Shown: positions 29,501-35,469 of the stretch, piece by piece | Numbering within the stretch: position 1 is the stretch's first letter | Layout of the letters: every line of letters begins with the position of its first letter | From: Icerya purchasi | Taxonomy: Eukaryota; Arthropoda; Insecta; Hemiptera; Monophlebidae | Reading direction: 5' to 3' | DNA: 64,000 bases | Assembly: GCA_039619475.1 (NCBI GenBank) | Contig: CM077115.1 | Location: 185,162,106-185,226,105 of the forward strand | The notes under the pieces: generated by a model | Databases searched by the model: none | What the model was told of the DNA's origin: nothing | Seen by the model: the letters and a program-made list of their open reading frames with translations, nothing else | Position numbers and translations under genes: made by a program

Positions 29501-31457
29501 TTATACGTCGTCGTTGATCGACAGCGCCCAGGAAACTGCTGCTAACAACAGAAGCGGTGCCGCGTCCGATTTCGTACAGTCGAATCAGCAACGACTCGAC
29601 AACGGCAACGCTGGCAGGAATGAGATTTTCGTTAAGGAGGGTAATGCGGAGATATTGCGTTTGCAGACGAGCAAAAAGGAACTGCCGGAGGACGAACTGA
29701 ATTCGGCGAATCGCTCGACCAATGATAACAGTAGTCCGGAAAGGGTAGTGTTGGCCGATACCGGCGGTAAACGTCTAATTATGGAAAAATTCTTTCGCAG
29801 TCAGACGCCTCCGGTGATAAATGATCCGGCTCGAAATCGAAGAGACTATTTCGCTATGCGATCGGATACGTATGAAAAGAACGACGAGTCGCGGAACAAT
29901 TACAATTCGAGCGAACCGGAAGCCTACTCGGCGGAGAAGGAACGGCGTTTTGTCACTTCGGAAAACCGACTGGAAACCGAAGAAACAGGTACGTTGAACA
30001 TGAGCAGAACTGTGCAGCAGCAGCAGCAGCAGCAGCGGCAACGACGGCGGCAACTGAACGAAAATGATGTCGCCGACGATGACTTCGCGGATCAATCGGA
30101 GGAAGAACCGGGCACGAAGAAAATGAACAAATCGAACGAGGAGAGGATGCGAGCGATTCTGACAGACAATTCGGCCTTTAACAGTCTGTTCGGATTGTCG
30201 GACGATATCGATGAGAACAGTAATAAGTTGACGCGATTTCAGCGCGACATTCTGTTAACCAAGTTTCTAGTGGAAGAGCAGAAACGACTGTTGGGTCAAG
30301 TCGCGATCGACACTCAAAGTCTCCCGGGAAATCTGACGTTCTCTACCGGAACGCAAACCGACAAGGACAAGGCTACGCAAACGACAGACGTTCTGGACTC
30401 GTTACGGCCCGATCGCCGGAGAGTTAAAAGCGAAAACGACGATTCGAGCGACAGCGATCCGGAAACCAGAAGAACCTTCAGTCGTAACCGTTCGTCCGGC
30501 AATCGCAGAAACGTTACGAACTACTACGACCGAAAGCACAGAATTCGCACGCCGATTTTGGAAGAGAACGAAAATGTCTGCGAGAATACCGTTAACCTCG
30601 CTAACGCTAACAACTACGGTAACAAGGGCGGCACTCTATTCGGTCGGACAGAAGTCGGACCGAGAAGGGCGGAAGAATCGACGAGAACCGAGTCGAGCGA
30701 CGGAAGCAGCGCGCACACGGCGGACGATTACTATCGCGCGTTCAAGAGACGTCGACTGGGCAACTGGAAGTACATCAGTGTTCCGGAGTTGGCCGACAGA
30801 CGGGAAACGGCAGCCGTAAACGACGAACCTTTCACCTCCTCGGTTCGACAAAGAAACGCCGCTAGAAGAAGAACCGTTTCGTACGAGGACATAAACGGTT
30901 CGAATTACCTTTTAGATTCGAAAGAGGTGTACACGCCAAGAGCTCTAAAATCGCGACTGATAGCTCGCAGAAGAAGTTTGTCCGAACGCGAACCGATCGC
31001 CGGCCACGACTCGCATTCTTTTTTACCGCTGCTAAGAACGTCGTCCGGAGATCACTCGAGCCGATACATGAACTGGTACAAGACGAAACGCGAACTTCGC
31101 GAACGAAAACGACTCGAAACGGAAACGGCTGAGCGTAACAAGTATAAAAGAACCGTCAGAAGAACGAGCAGTCTTATGTCGTTAACGAACGACATGGAAC
31201 GAAAACCGGATTACGACACGTCCACCTACACGGATGATAACAACGGTATTAACGGAGCGGATAGCGACGAGCGTCAGCGAAGAACCGTTCTCGATCATTC
31301 GGGGAGCTGTTCGCTTTTCTCGAATGCTACCGGTTCGTTGAAGATGAAGACGAAAAACCAGCAGCTGATGGAGAAAAAGAGCGTTTTTACTATCGCCTAC
31401 GACGACGCGGCCACTCGGCACATCGGATCGAGCAGTAATGGCTCAAACCGAGAGTAA
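591..31457 (+). CDS. Non-classical cadherin, 3' part (11 exons): three EC repeats, TM helix, long cytoplasmic tail; Cad86C-like candidate
   Basis: Joined exons 591-681, 785-937, 4522-4843, 8116-8291, 11022-11118, 11271-11393, 16117-16363, 18437-18554, 22392-22528, 28293-28360 and 29182-31457 keep one open frame of 1268 codons plus TAA. All introns are GT/AG. The 5' end lies left of the window. Residues (window numbering) 1-116, 117-224 and about 225-335 are EC repeats, with DVNDNAP at 108-114, DVNDE at 216-220 and AIDKDAE starting exon 5. About 335-442 looks like a membrane-adjacent domain, 454-477 is a hydrophobic helix followed by Trp-Arg-Cys-Cys, and 478-1268 is cytoplasmic. By family, such proteins act in calcium-dependent adhesion at the cell surface. 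There is no beta-catenin-like tail and no C-terminal PDZ ligand (it ends Asn-Arg-Glu). Tail length suggests Drosophila Cad86C; PCDH15/Cad99C and CDH23/Cad87A types are alternatives. Cadherin identity is very sure, the orthologue is not. Confidence 0.93.
785..937 (+). CDS. Cadherin exon 2 (EC repeat middle)
   Basis: Acceptor ttag, donor gtaggt, 51 codons, phase 0 at both ends. It contains GTFEISPN and LLDYEARKSVHF, which match the 'G.f.i....LDyE....y.l.v' core of EC repeats. It is separated from exon 1 by an intron of only 103 bases, unlike the multi-kilobase introns that follow. Confidence 0.9.
1050..1258 (+). repeat. SINE copy 1 (headless, diverged)
   Basis: It shares the family body with the better copies: 'tctggatccaagtcgct', 'attggttgta..aagaaatctgg', 'gtagaaaggaac' and the end 'cacaatccatgatgtctcagcaagg'. 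The tRNA-like head is missing. It lies in intron 2 just past the exon 2 donor and a short (CA)n run. Confidence 0.6.
1259..2470 (+). other. Intron 2, part with no recognised element
   Basis: AT-rich sequence with a short poly-G tract near 2045-2058. No gene, inverted repeat or coding signature was found. Short open frames on both strands at 1485-1707 shadow each other and look random. Confidence 0.5.
2471..2588 (+). repeat. Dispersed repeat B, left part
   Basis: The stretch from 'gccattttggcctcgcaaggg' to 'caaaatttacaacgtaa' recurs inverted at 43090-43215. Repeat B continues at 2696-2725 and about 3805-4305, split by two retroposed insertions. It begins at a (TA)n tract and ends at another (TA)n tract near 4311. 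Confidence 0.6.
2589..2695 (+). mobile_element. Tiny 5'-truncated LINE-A tail with target duplication
   Basis: About 107 bases ending 'gcgttccc' plus an A18 tail, flanked by the 12-base direct repeat TACAACGTAATT (2577-2588 and 2696-2707). The end resembles the LINE-A 3' end near 3770 ('gacgtgccc' plus A-rich tail). It was inserted into repeat B. Confidence 0.6.
2726..3804 (+). mobile_element. LINE-A copy (RNase H domain to poly-A tail), 5'-truncated
   Basis: The frame at 2668-3108 carries an RNase H domain: IIYTDGSKSDAGVGVAF (first catalytic Asp), FLAESMAIL (Glu) and LLSSDTKSV (Asp). After stops and frameshifts come WIPGHCGIPGNELVDSLA and a His/Cys tail near 3525-3600 (YTCDANHVLLFECPF). It ends in an AAAATAAAATAAAA tail at 3774-3804. 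It belongs to the R1/I/Jockey-like LINEs that carry RNase H, and is dead. It is inserted within repeat B. Confidence 0.8.
3805..4305 (+). repeat. Dispersed repeat B, right part
   Basis: It contains 'gttatgcgcgaacaaacgta' and 'gtaacctctttcctctcggaagttggta', repeated at 4090-4175 and again at 49740-50290. It then has 'caaacgttacataaaattgggacattttt' and 'cctacgaattacgttataat', found inverted at 42960-43080. No coding capacity is visible, so it is a non-autonomous family. Confidence 0.6.
4311..4360. repeat. (TA)n microsatellite
   Basis: About 25 uninterrupted TA units bordering repeat B in intron 2, 160 bases before exon 3. Confidence 0.95.
4522..4843 (+). CDS. Cadherin exon 3 (end of one EC repeat, most of the next)
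   Basis: Acceptor tgtttgcaag, donor gtaatg. It finishes the first EC repeat with LNDVNDNAPKF, the canonical inter-repeat calcium linker, and begins the next with QVPEDVSANTLI, ATDLDTG and GFDREESS. All these calcium-binding motifs are intact. It ends one base into a codon. Confidence 0.95.
5010..5610 (+). mobile_element. SINE copy 2, split by a LINE tail
   Basis: The left half (about 5010-5124) has 'attggttgta', 'agaaagga' and the 'agtacattgcg' block. The right half (5548-5610) has 'cacaattcgtgataccttatcaag', the family's 3' end. The LINE insertion at 5125-5547 separates them. Confidence 0.6.
5125..5547 (+). mobile_element. Truncated R1/I-like LINE 3' end with 15-base target duplication
   Basis: The + strand encodes KCRECNIETDLPDHTFLYCSKF, a C-x2-C...H-x4-C zinc motif typical of the C-terminus of RNase H-bearing LINE ORF2, then a short basic end and a stop. 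The tail is (AATA/ATA)n followed by A-rich sequence. The direct repeat AAGTACATTGCGCAA flanks it exactly (5110-5124 and 5548-5562). Confidence 0.8.
5611..6797 (+). other. Intron 3, pyrimidine-rich stretch and TA-rich tract
   Basis: The part at 5840-6310 is C/T-rich and ends in an A-rich tail, like a badly decayed LINE-A 3' end, but no domain is readable. An ATATATATCAT tandem tract lies at about 6622-6700. Nothing else was recognised. Confidence 0.4.
6798..6895 (+). repeat. Possible SINE head (tRNA-like), diverged
   Basis: 'tagtagttaaagtgctta' and 'agttcgagactctaaactc' align with the A-box and B-box region of the SINE copies at 32405 and 59465. The acceptor stem does not pair as a tRNA would. 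The SINE body is absent. Confidence 0.35.
6896..8115 (+). other. Rest of intron 3
   Basis: AT-rich, with long A and T runs at 7090-7115 and 7440-7540. The part at 7560-7960 is less AT-rich and may be an old transposon relic, but I see no domain or terminal repeats. Confidence 0.4.
8116..8291 (+). CDS. Cadherin exon 4 (EC repeat end and linker)
   Basis: Acceptor gtttcatag, donor gtagga. The codon split with exon 3 gives Glu, so the join reads FDREESS-EYRMTVQARD, a textbook EC segment. The linker reads ILDVNDETPVF, where the usual DVNDNAP has Glu in place of the second Asn. It ends at Lys247 in phase 0. Confidence 0.95.
8646..9044 (+). mobile_element. Repeat D copy 1, non-autonomous element with 10-base target duplication
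   Basis: A 399-base element flanked by TGCCTTATGC (8636-8645 and 9045-9054). It starts 'cggggccgtgcccagaatttt' and ends 'gaccacccgtggacatgacct'; the ends are roughly inverted (gcc-gtgccc / gtggacatg). A clearly homologous inverted copy lies at 21829-22238. There is no ORF. It lies in intron 4. Confidence 0.75.
9055..11021 (+). other. Rest of intron 4
   Basis: AT-rich sequence without recognisable genes or repeats up to the exon 5 acceptor. Confidence 0.5.
11022..11118 (+). CDS. Cadherin exon 5 (last EC repeat, calcium motif)
   Basis: Acceptor ttttatcgtag, donor gtgtgt. It encodes AIDKDAEEPNNIVRYEI and FMLNAETG, the AxDxDxGxN and 'f.ln..TG' motifs of an EC repeat. The glycine usual after the second Asp is replaced by Ala-Glu-Glu. 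It ends one base into a codon. Confidence 0.93.
11271..11393 (+). CDS. Cadherin exon 6 (last EC repeat, with RGKR site)
   Basis: Acceptor gtggttctag, donor gtacgt. The split codon gives TG-ELLIRNG. A basic stretch, IRQRGKRD, sits where other EC repeats have a short loop before the 'lDyE' strand. FVLTIRAYDMG closes the repeat. The LDRE/LDYE motif is missing from this repeat, so it is a variant last EC domain. Confidence 0.92.
11327..11338 (+). other. Furin-like R-G-K-R site in last EC repeat
   Basis: Exon 6 encodes Arg-Gly-Lys-Arg followed by Asp (residues 299-303), preceded by Arg297, matching the furin R-x-[K/R]-R consensus. It lies in a Gly/Asn/Thr-rich loop and so is probably exposed. Cleavage is inference. 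Confidence 0.4.
12024..12653. repeat. Minisatellite: 21-base unit, 30 copies (intron 6)
   Basis: The unit is TATCTGAGGCATCATGCGTTT. Most copies are identical, with scattered single changes (for example gaagcatc at 12240, gcctcatg at 12304 and tgcatttt at 12418). Because 21 is a multiple of 3 and the unit lacks stops in three of six frames, artificial frames of about 200-230 codons run through it on both strands. I see no sign that they are genes. Confidence 0.97.
12654..16116 (+). other. Rest of intron 6
   Basis: Mostly AT-rich. A minus-strand frame at 15113-15370 has a CTDC motif and is discussed as a weak transposase-like candidate. Otherwise I see no gene or repeat. Confidence 0.45.
16117..16363 (+). 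CDS. Cadherin exon 7 (EC end and membrane-adjacent domain)
   Basis: Acceptor catatacag, donor gtaata. It begins GVPQRWATTQVHIYPPDS, the last strands of the final EC repeat. Then come TRTVTFVVPG and VTILEINPLL, an alpha/beta-looking stretch that is not a cadherin repeat. Placed between the last EC and the membrane, it fits the membrane-adjacent domain of PCDH15/CDH23-type proteins (inference from order and composition). Confidence 0.9.
16612..17890 (-). mobile_element. LINE-A copy, antisense in intron 7
   Basis: Read on the minus strand, it has an RNase H domain with SHVTIFMDGS (near 17560), LSESFRLPFFS (near 17480) and VISDSMSSLQAI (near 17370), then FIWVLSHVGFKGSEMNDFLA (near 17200). These align with the copy at 2726-3804. 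The 3' end is 'gctgacgtgtcc' plus a poly-A tail (poly-T at 16613-16624). It has several frameshifts and is not functional. Confidence 0.75.
18437..18554 (+). CDS. Cadherin exon 8 (membrane-adjacent domain)
   Basis: Acceptor tacatttcag, donor gtacgt. It encodes TIIVARVVYN and IVDLEQLYNRLHAIM, a beta strand and helix that continue the membrane-adjacent domain. It ends phase 0 at Lys442, twelve residues before the membrane helix. Confidence 0.88.
18934..19940 (-). mobile_element. piggyBac-like transposon, degenerate, TTAA-flanked
   Basis: It is 1007 bases with TTAA on both sides (18930-18933, 19941-19944). The terminal inverted repeats read CCCGTAAGAGGT(A)GCGCC and its complement, and subterminal copies include 'ccggtcttttggacc'. 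On the minus strand, 19690-19460 encodes NKPEMLTFCN then LDTVDELKNTYLVSQG, matching the 'kPe..ldYN...GVD.lD' region of piggyBac transposases. Near 19410-19250 is a cysteine-rich end (CHFCDWRKNTK, NCKCLYA, PTCFKC). The N-terminal and catalytic parts are lost, so it cannot move itself. Confidence 0.85.
20083..21056. mobile_element. Non-autonomous TTAA element (piggyBac-type termini)
   Basis: It is 974 bases flanked by TTAA (20079-20082 and 21057-21060). The termini CCCTTTCAGTGGAAAT and ATTTCTACTGAAAGGG are inverted with one extra base on the right. A subterminal 'tgtctct..ggacacat' motif occurs near both ends. There is no transposase frame. It sits 138 bases from the other TTAA element. Confidence 0.75.
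21829..22238 (-). mobile_element. Repeat D copy 2 (inverted relative to copy 1)
   Basis: Its reverse complement matches 8646-9044 along most of its length, for example 'attctgggcac', 'aatgttcatatacggtgtaattc' and 'aaataaatattgatgattttttagggtg'. The ends are 'aaggccgtgtctacg' and 'ctgggcacgagcctga'. It lies in intron 8, about 150 bases before exon 9. Confidence 0.75.
22392..22528 (+). CDS. Cadherin exon 9 (transmembrane helix)
   Basis: Acceptor ctttattacag, donor gtacgt. After 11 juxtamembrane residues there is an uninterrupted run of Leu, Ile, Val, Phe (residues 454-477, bases 22425-22496). It ends CYLWRCCPLY, where the Cys pair beside the membrane could be palmitoylated. This sets the topology as type I. 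Confidence 0.95.
22529..24540 (+). other. Intron 9, 5' part
   Basis: AT-rich. It has a G12 run near 23578-23590 and a cluster of G runs at 23932-23967 (GGGGGG, GGG, GGG, GGGGGGGG) that could fold as a G-quadruplex on the transcript strand. Short frames at 22716 and 23792 show no family signature. Confidence 0.4.
24700..27712 (-). mobile_element. LINE-B (gag, endonuclease and RT remnants), antisense in intron 9
   Basis: From right to left it has a Lys-rich ORF1 start at 27707, and a gag-like region (26939-26560) with zinc-knuckle remains CRFGHFAKCC and CSNC. Next come an endonuclease piece (26203-25997; FIGCYLSPNEDREPY, FIVISDFNI), linker frames, and RT motifs KKAAGKDNITNKIIKL (near 25070), HPSQFGFRA (near 24830) and YADDLCILV (YADD at 24784-24795). 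It resembles Jockey-type LINEs. There are many frameshifts, and most of the RT palm between FGFR and YADD is deleted. Confidence 0.8.
26941..27181. mobile_element. Short inverted-repeat element inserted in LINE-B ORF1
   Basis: A 241-base insert with ends GGCGTCGCCAGC and GCTGGCAACGCC (inverted, one mismatch). It is flanked by similar 'tggcatctt' and 'tggcattctt' sequences that may be the target duplication. It contains a G10 run and has no ORF. Confidence 0.6.
28293..28360 (+). CDS. Cadherin exon 10 (juxtamembrane cytoplasmic exon)
   Basis: Acceptor atctgttttag, donor gtaaag. It is short (68 bases) and encodes NRKKSLVSDAAQTVNVF, a basic stop-transfer start to the tail followed by a polar stretch. 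The split codons on both sides keep the frame open. It lies 5.8 kb beyond the TM exon, across the LINE-filled intron 9. Confidence 0.85.
28361..29181 (+). other. Intron 10
   Basis: AT-rich with poly-A runs at 28918-28937 and 29101-29126. No element was recognised. Confidence 0.5.
29182..31457 (+). CDS. Cadherin exon 11 (cytoplasmic tail, stop codon)
   Basis: The acceptor is a poly-pyrimidine run ending ttcag; the stop is TAA at 31455-31457. It has 758 codons and encodes residues 511-1268. GC content and CpG use are clearly higher than in the flanks, as in the other exons. The protein is hydrophilic and probably disordered, rich in Arg, Asn, Ser, Glu and Asp. It has a HQHQQQQQ stretch near 29240-29265, a (CAG)7 Gln run at 30015-30035, an acidic patch near 30065-30110 (DDDFADQSEEE), paired TQT motifs at 30351-30383 and three Arg-rich Ser/Thr sites. 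I recognise no folded domain. An internal ATG at 29325 gives a 710-codon frame but is not needed as a start. Confidence 0.9.
30345..30389 (+). other. Paired TQT motifs in the cadherin tail (LC8-type)
   Basis: The frame reads TGTQTDKDKATQTTD, residues 899-913. The second copy, K-A-T-Q-T, is the classic [K/R]-x-T-Q-T anchor bound by dynein light chain LC8 (DYNLL; Drosophila ctp). The first copy is G-T-Q-T. They lie in a predicted disordered stretch, where such motifs usually work. Binding itself is inferred. Confidence 0.5.
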
Positions 31458-32377
31458 CGTACGTCTCTTTTAACCTCACTCTAGACGCGCTAATTACATA
31501 ATTATCGAAGTTGAAAAAAAGTCATTGTCCGATGAGCTGTTTAAGGTGATCTGCATCCCTTTAATATAACAACAACAAAGTGCAACAGCCTTTCAGATAA
31601 TTACAGTTTGCACTCGTAAAGCTACACAGCTCCATGGATTCTGAATCTGGCGCAGTTACAATCTCACATAAACACTACTAATTCATGGTATATTAAAATT
31701 TACCTGCCAAATCAATACTACCAAACTAGTTCCTAATAAAAAGAACCGTAATATACATCAGCAATCATTTATAACCGCAACTACAAATTCACTCGTACTG
31801 CTTAAGCAAAACATAATCACATTTTACTTCGAAAATCTAAATGGTCGACTCTGGTCGTAAGACAAGAATATTGAAATGCAAACGGTTAACAGTCGATCGC
31901 CACCACATACGCACGCACATACATAGTAAATAGTGGACTTTTTAATTTTTGAGTTTACACACACGACTAGAATCTTTGAGAATTTTTGTAACCTCGGATG
32001 TTCACTAGACTTATCTACAATATTATTATAATCGGACAGTAATGATTCCATTGAAAAACGTGAAAAAAGACCTCGAACAAATCGGTTTTTCGATAATTAA
32101 AAGGGAGTCCTTTTTTTATTAAAATCTTTCTAATAAATATGGATAAATTATCTCACCGTAAAGTAATTTATCGAAAGAGAGTAGGCTTCACGTCTACCCC
32201 TCTCAGGAGTCTTAAAATTAAACATTTGGGAGCAAATCTGCATAAATAACTTCATTCGACAGTGAACGTTTTAAATGCTTTCGAAACTAGATCAGACAAA
32301 ACCGTTCAAGTAAATTAGATCAATATACAATTATAATTTAAACGATATAATATAAACAGCACACTGATTAGTTTCGA
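31458..32377 (+). other. Probable cadherin 3' UTR and downstream sequence
   Basis: No coding signal follows the stop codon. A perfect GTACGT donor-like hexamer lies right after it (31458-31463), so a spliced 3' UTR is possible. The transcript end is unknown. Confidence 0.4.
31735..31740 (+). promoter_or_regulatory. Candidate polyadenylation signal of the cadherin transcript
   Basis: AATAAA, 278 bases after the stop codon, is the first such hexamer I find downstream. Another is near 32131. In AT-rich DNA this is weak evidence; 3' end reads would settle it. Confidence 0.25.
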
Positions 32378-32404
32378 CCCCCCCCCCCCCACACACACAC
32401 ACAC
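32378..32404. repeat. (C)n(CA)n simple repeat
   Basis: A run of about 12 C followed by seven or so CA units, directly abutting the SINE at 32405. Confidence 0.9.
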
Positions 32405-32685
32405 TAGGGCAGCGCGGTAGCCTAGTAGTTAAGGCACTTGACTACCAAACCAGAGGAGGTATCACGAGTTTTCGGAAGTTATCTAGTTCCGGATCCAAGT
32501 CGCTTCCGAGTTTACACCTAATCTAAAACCGAACATTGGTTATACCAGAGAAATCTGGGAAAGTAAATGCGGCTAAGAAAAAGAAACTGGCCCCAGTATT
32601 TTCTTTAGATGCACATTAGGCTTAGTACAACTTCGCAATCTATGATACCTTATCAAGGATATAGGGGACTTATTTTACTTTTTAA
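32405..32685 (+). mobile_element. SINE copy 3 (tRNA-headed)
   Basis: The head 'gcgcggtagcctagtagttaaggc' matches a tRNA A-box. The B-box is damaged (cacgagttttcgg). The body shares 'ttccggatccaagtcgct', 'ccagagaaatctgggaaagta' and 'agaaactggcccc' with the copy at 59465. The 3' end is 'ttatcaaggatat...ttattttactttt'. Confidence 0.8.
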
Positions 32686-33180
32686 ACAAAAATAATTCGA
32701 AACTTATTCATTATTTAAATTATAACGAATATTTATTTTGTATCGAAAAAGGTTAAATTAATCCCAAAGAGAAGAAACTCGTTCATTTTATTAAGTGCCA
32801 TTTGGCAGATTGAAATATTATACTATTAACTCTAATCGCTATATTTCTTCGCATGCAACATAGTGCCCGTGTGTGTAAATATACGTTCCGCTGGTGTATA
32901 CATTAATAGGCCTCACAATAAAGTCATCGGTCTTCTCACTGATGCCAATCATTTAAATAATCTAATCAACATTTTTAACGATGCTTTCCTCGAATTCTAG
33001 GTAGTATTTTAAATTAAAAATCAAAATAATAAGCGTTTCTTACATTACCCAGTGAAAAATGTAATAAAATAATCCTAAATAAAAAATTGTACGCCATAGC
33101 TTTCAGATGAAATCGAACAAAAATTTTTTTAGAATCTTACATAATCGCAAGTCCCCCCCCAAAAAAAGAAGAAAAAAAAA

Positions 33181-33535
33181 TGAATCTTTTAAAATCCACC
33201 AAACATCTTTCTTGCCGCTTCTTTATTTCGTTTCTCTCTAGTCTCCTCTCCTCGCTGAACCCTTCGCCCCCTCCTCTTGCAACGTTACGGGTGACGCTAA
33301 TCATGTTTGAGTGCATCTATATCGCTTCCGAACGTTCTTCCTTCTACTCTTCTGTTAATTGATCGTTCAACTCCGTATTATGCATCTCTCCTTGCCATCG
33401 CCTTCGGTCATTCCGGCACTTGAGTCTTTTTTATCCACCATATCTGAGAACACATAAACATCTGATTCCGCCTCTCATCCTTTTCCTTCTTCTAAGACCA
33501 ATATCATTTTTGACGAACCCAACGAAAAAAAAATC
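33181..33535 (+). mobile_element. LINE-A 3' fragment
   Basis: The frame at 33180-33362 ends TLIMFECIYIASERSSFYSS, aligned with HVLLFECPFISSERATLYSN of the copy at 2726. The 3' end is 'tttttgacgaaccc' plus an A-rich tail, as in the other copies. Confidence 0.6.
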
Positions 33536-33796
33536 TTTAAGACGCTAATAATGTTTAAAAGACGACACTTTTAACTTTTTTCAAATTCTATTTTCTTATA
33601 AGTAATTATTATTCAGTAATAAACCACTTCTTAAGAGAGTGATCTATAAATTTCTACTTCAATATTTATAAACTATTAATATATAACACGTTATGTAACC
33701 AGTCCAGTAACTAGTTCCCACTCGTATTTAACCAAAATATTACTATTAAGTATACGTGCGCTTGTGGCGCCTAATATCATTGTTGGTGTTAAATAG

Positions 33797-34039
33797 TCGA
33801 ATGGCGTTTTCGTGTTAGCTGGCAAAGTCACGAATGACATCGTTAACCAGCTTAATATCGAGATCACGATGAGATATCCTCGTTACCAAGCGTTTGTTAT
33901 CGCACGAAGAACGACATTTTGTCGACGTCGGGTGATCTATCTGTCCGATAGAGAAGTACATATATGTAACTTCAAACTCGGTATGTTCAAATTAGACGCG
34001 GGATCGTTTGATACAGAAAACGTTTATTACATTAACTAA
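33797..34039 (+). CDS. Unassigned coding-like island A
   Basis: An 80-codon open stretch, GC-richer than its surroundings, that I do not recognise. It is bounded by TAG at 33794 and TAA at 34037, with no early ATG. It contains RYPRYQAFVIARR and a Cys/Arg-rich segment (TFCRRRVIYLSD). Splice-like signals fall inside it (cgtgttag before 33819, and gtatgt shortly before 33985), so it could be an exon of phase 1-1. It may be an extra exon of the cadherin or of another gene, or a transposon remnant. Confidence 0.25.
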   Translation, partial: SNGVFVLAGKVTNDIVNQLNIEITMRYPRYQAFVIARRTTFCRRRVIYLSDREVHICNFKLGMFKLDAGSFDTENVYYIN

Positions 34040-34317
34040 GTGGTGACTTTCTGCCAATTAGTCACAGTACATCGGGCTAAAAAATTCCAAGTTAATTTTT
34101 TTCTCTTTTCGTAATGACAATAATTTATTTGGCTCAGTCGAGAATCTTAAAATGTATATTTAAGCCCGTCAAAATTGTCACTACGAGAACAATGTAAAAT
34201 GTTCAAACTACTCCGATAATCGAATTTGTATCGCAGTTGCAAATGTCTAAGTCATTATAAACCGATATTGGAATATATTACTTTTCTAATTTTAAAATTA
34301 CCTCTTTTAATTTACAG

Positions 34318-34374
34318 ATAAATCTGCCTACGAAGGATCAAACTGAATCACTATCTGGAGCAGCGCCGTCAAGA
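34318..34374 (+). CDS. Unassigned exon-like island B
   Basis: It is flanked by a good acceptor (ttttaatttacag) and donor (gtacgc). In phase 0 it encodes 19 residues, INLPTKDQTESLSGAAPSR. In another phase it would end in a stop after NKSAYEGSN. I recognise no family. Confidence 0.25.
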
Positions 34375-35118
34375 GTACGCTGTTATTTATCGATTACTTC
34401 CATTTGTTTCGTTTGTGTAAGATTTAAAAAAAAAAAAACAAGAAAAATCCAAAAGGGAAAACCTCTTTTAAATGCTTTCTCGAACTTTTTTAAACATCAA
34501 ATATTACGTAAGTCGACGGATTCGTAAGTTCGTACTTCCTTTAAGGCGTAGGTTTACATATATATATATATGTAGATAATAGGAGACGATTTTTAAAAGA
34601 AATATTTACTTAATTAAAAATTTTAAATACAATTCTGCAGGTTAAATCATTTTGTTTACAGCTTCTGAATTAAATAAAATAACGAAGGAAAATTAAGGGG
34701 TTATAACAATTAAAAAAGGGGGATTATTTTAATTTTCTATAATACCCGTTTAAAATCAATTTTCCTTCGTTTTTTTCTCGTCGTAATATTTATTTCGTGT
34801 ATTTTTTCGATGAAATTTATATAAGGAGATCCGCCTGTATAATTATTAAATGTTTAAATGTATTTGCAAATGTTTATATAGACACTTCTGTACATCAGTG
34901 GCAGGTCATGAGCTTGTCTTTTTGGCGGGGTAGAGTTCAAAAATAGCAATTCGCGTGCAGTGTGACTTATATTAATTTTAAATTACATAATAAATCATTA
35001 ATATTTAAAGTAGTTTGGTAAATGAAACTTTTAAATAAATTCCAAACATACGAGTAGGTTAAATATAAAATTGTGATATTTCATTTCAGCCCGTTATTAT
35101 AAACCACATTTGAAGTGA

Positions 35119-35280
35119 AAAATTTTAGAAGCAACGGATTTTCGTTTAACGAATTATCAAACCGTTTACGATGACGAAAGGTATAAGAACGATGATCCGA
35201 ACCAAAAGTTTAGATCTCGAACTATAGTTCCGTTCGGATATATGTACATAGATCGGATCGATAATTCTTCCTTTAAATAA
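35119..35280 (+). CDS. Unassigned coding-like island C
   Basis: An open stretch of 53 codons to TAA at 35278, with protein-like composition (LTNYQTVYDDERYKNDDPNQ, then IVPFGYMYIDRID). An ag just before 35129 could be an acceptor. There is no family match I know of. It lies inside the inverted-repeat pair 34896-36855. Confidence 0.25.
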   Translation, partial: KILEATDFRLTNYQTVYDDERYKNDDPNQKFRSRTIVPFGYMYIDRIDNSSFK

Positions 35281-35361
35281 CGCGGCTATCGCTGTCTACG
35301 CTACGTACTGTTCTAAGAAGTTTTACTCGCCTTTGCTAGACTGCCGATCTGTATTTCACAG

Positions 35362-35469
35362 CGCGATGTTGATGATGTAACTCCGAATGCAATTCCGGAT
35401 ACGTATTTTCACAACTTCAACCCAGACGGTGTAGAAACTAAAATATTTGAACAAAGTATCAAATTCCAA
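35362..35469 (+). CDS. Unassigned exon-like island D
   Basis: Acceptor ctgtatttcacag, 36 open codons, donor gtaatt. It encodes RDVDDVTPNAIPDTYF then NPDGVETKIFEQS. Its phase (0/0) matches island B. I do not recognise it. Confidence 0.25.

Noticed and set aside
31182..31421. Antisense frames within exon 11 (also 29394, 29775, 30314 and 30636)
   Set aside because: Shadows of the coding strand in GC-richer sequence, with no family features.
29325..31457. Treating the 710-codon frame as a separate gene starting at its ATG
   Set aside because: The frame is open upstream to a strong acceptor at 29181 and joins in phase with the transmembrane and juxtamembrane exons. It is the cadherin's last exon.
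31435..34374. Splicing of exon 11 at the GTAATG near 31435 into island B as the true gene end
   Set aside because: The phases allow a short alternative end, but donor and acceptor strength alone cannot support it; kept only as a possibility in the findings.
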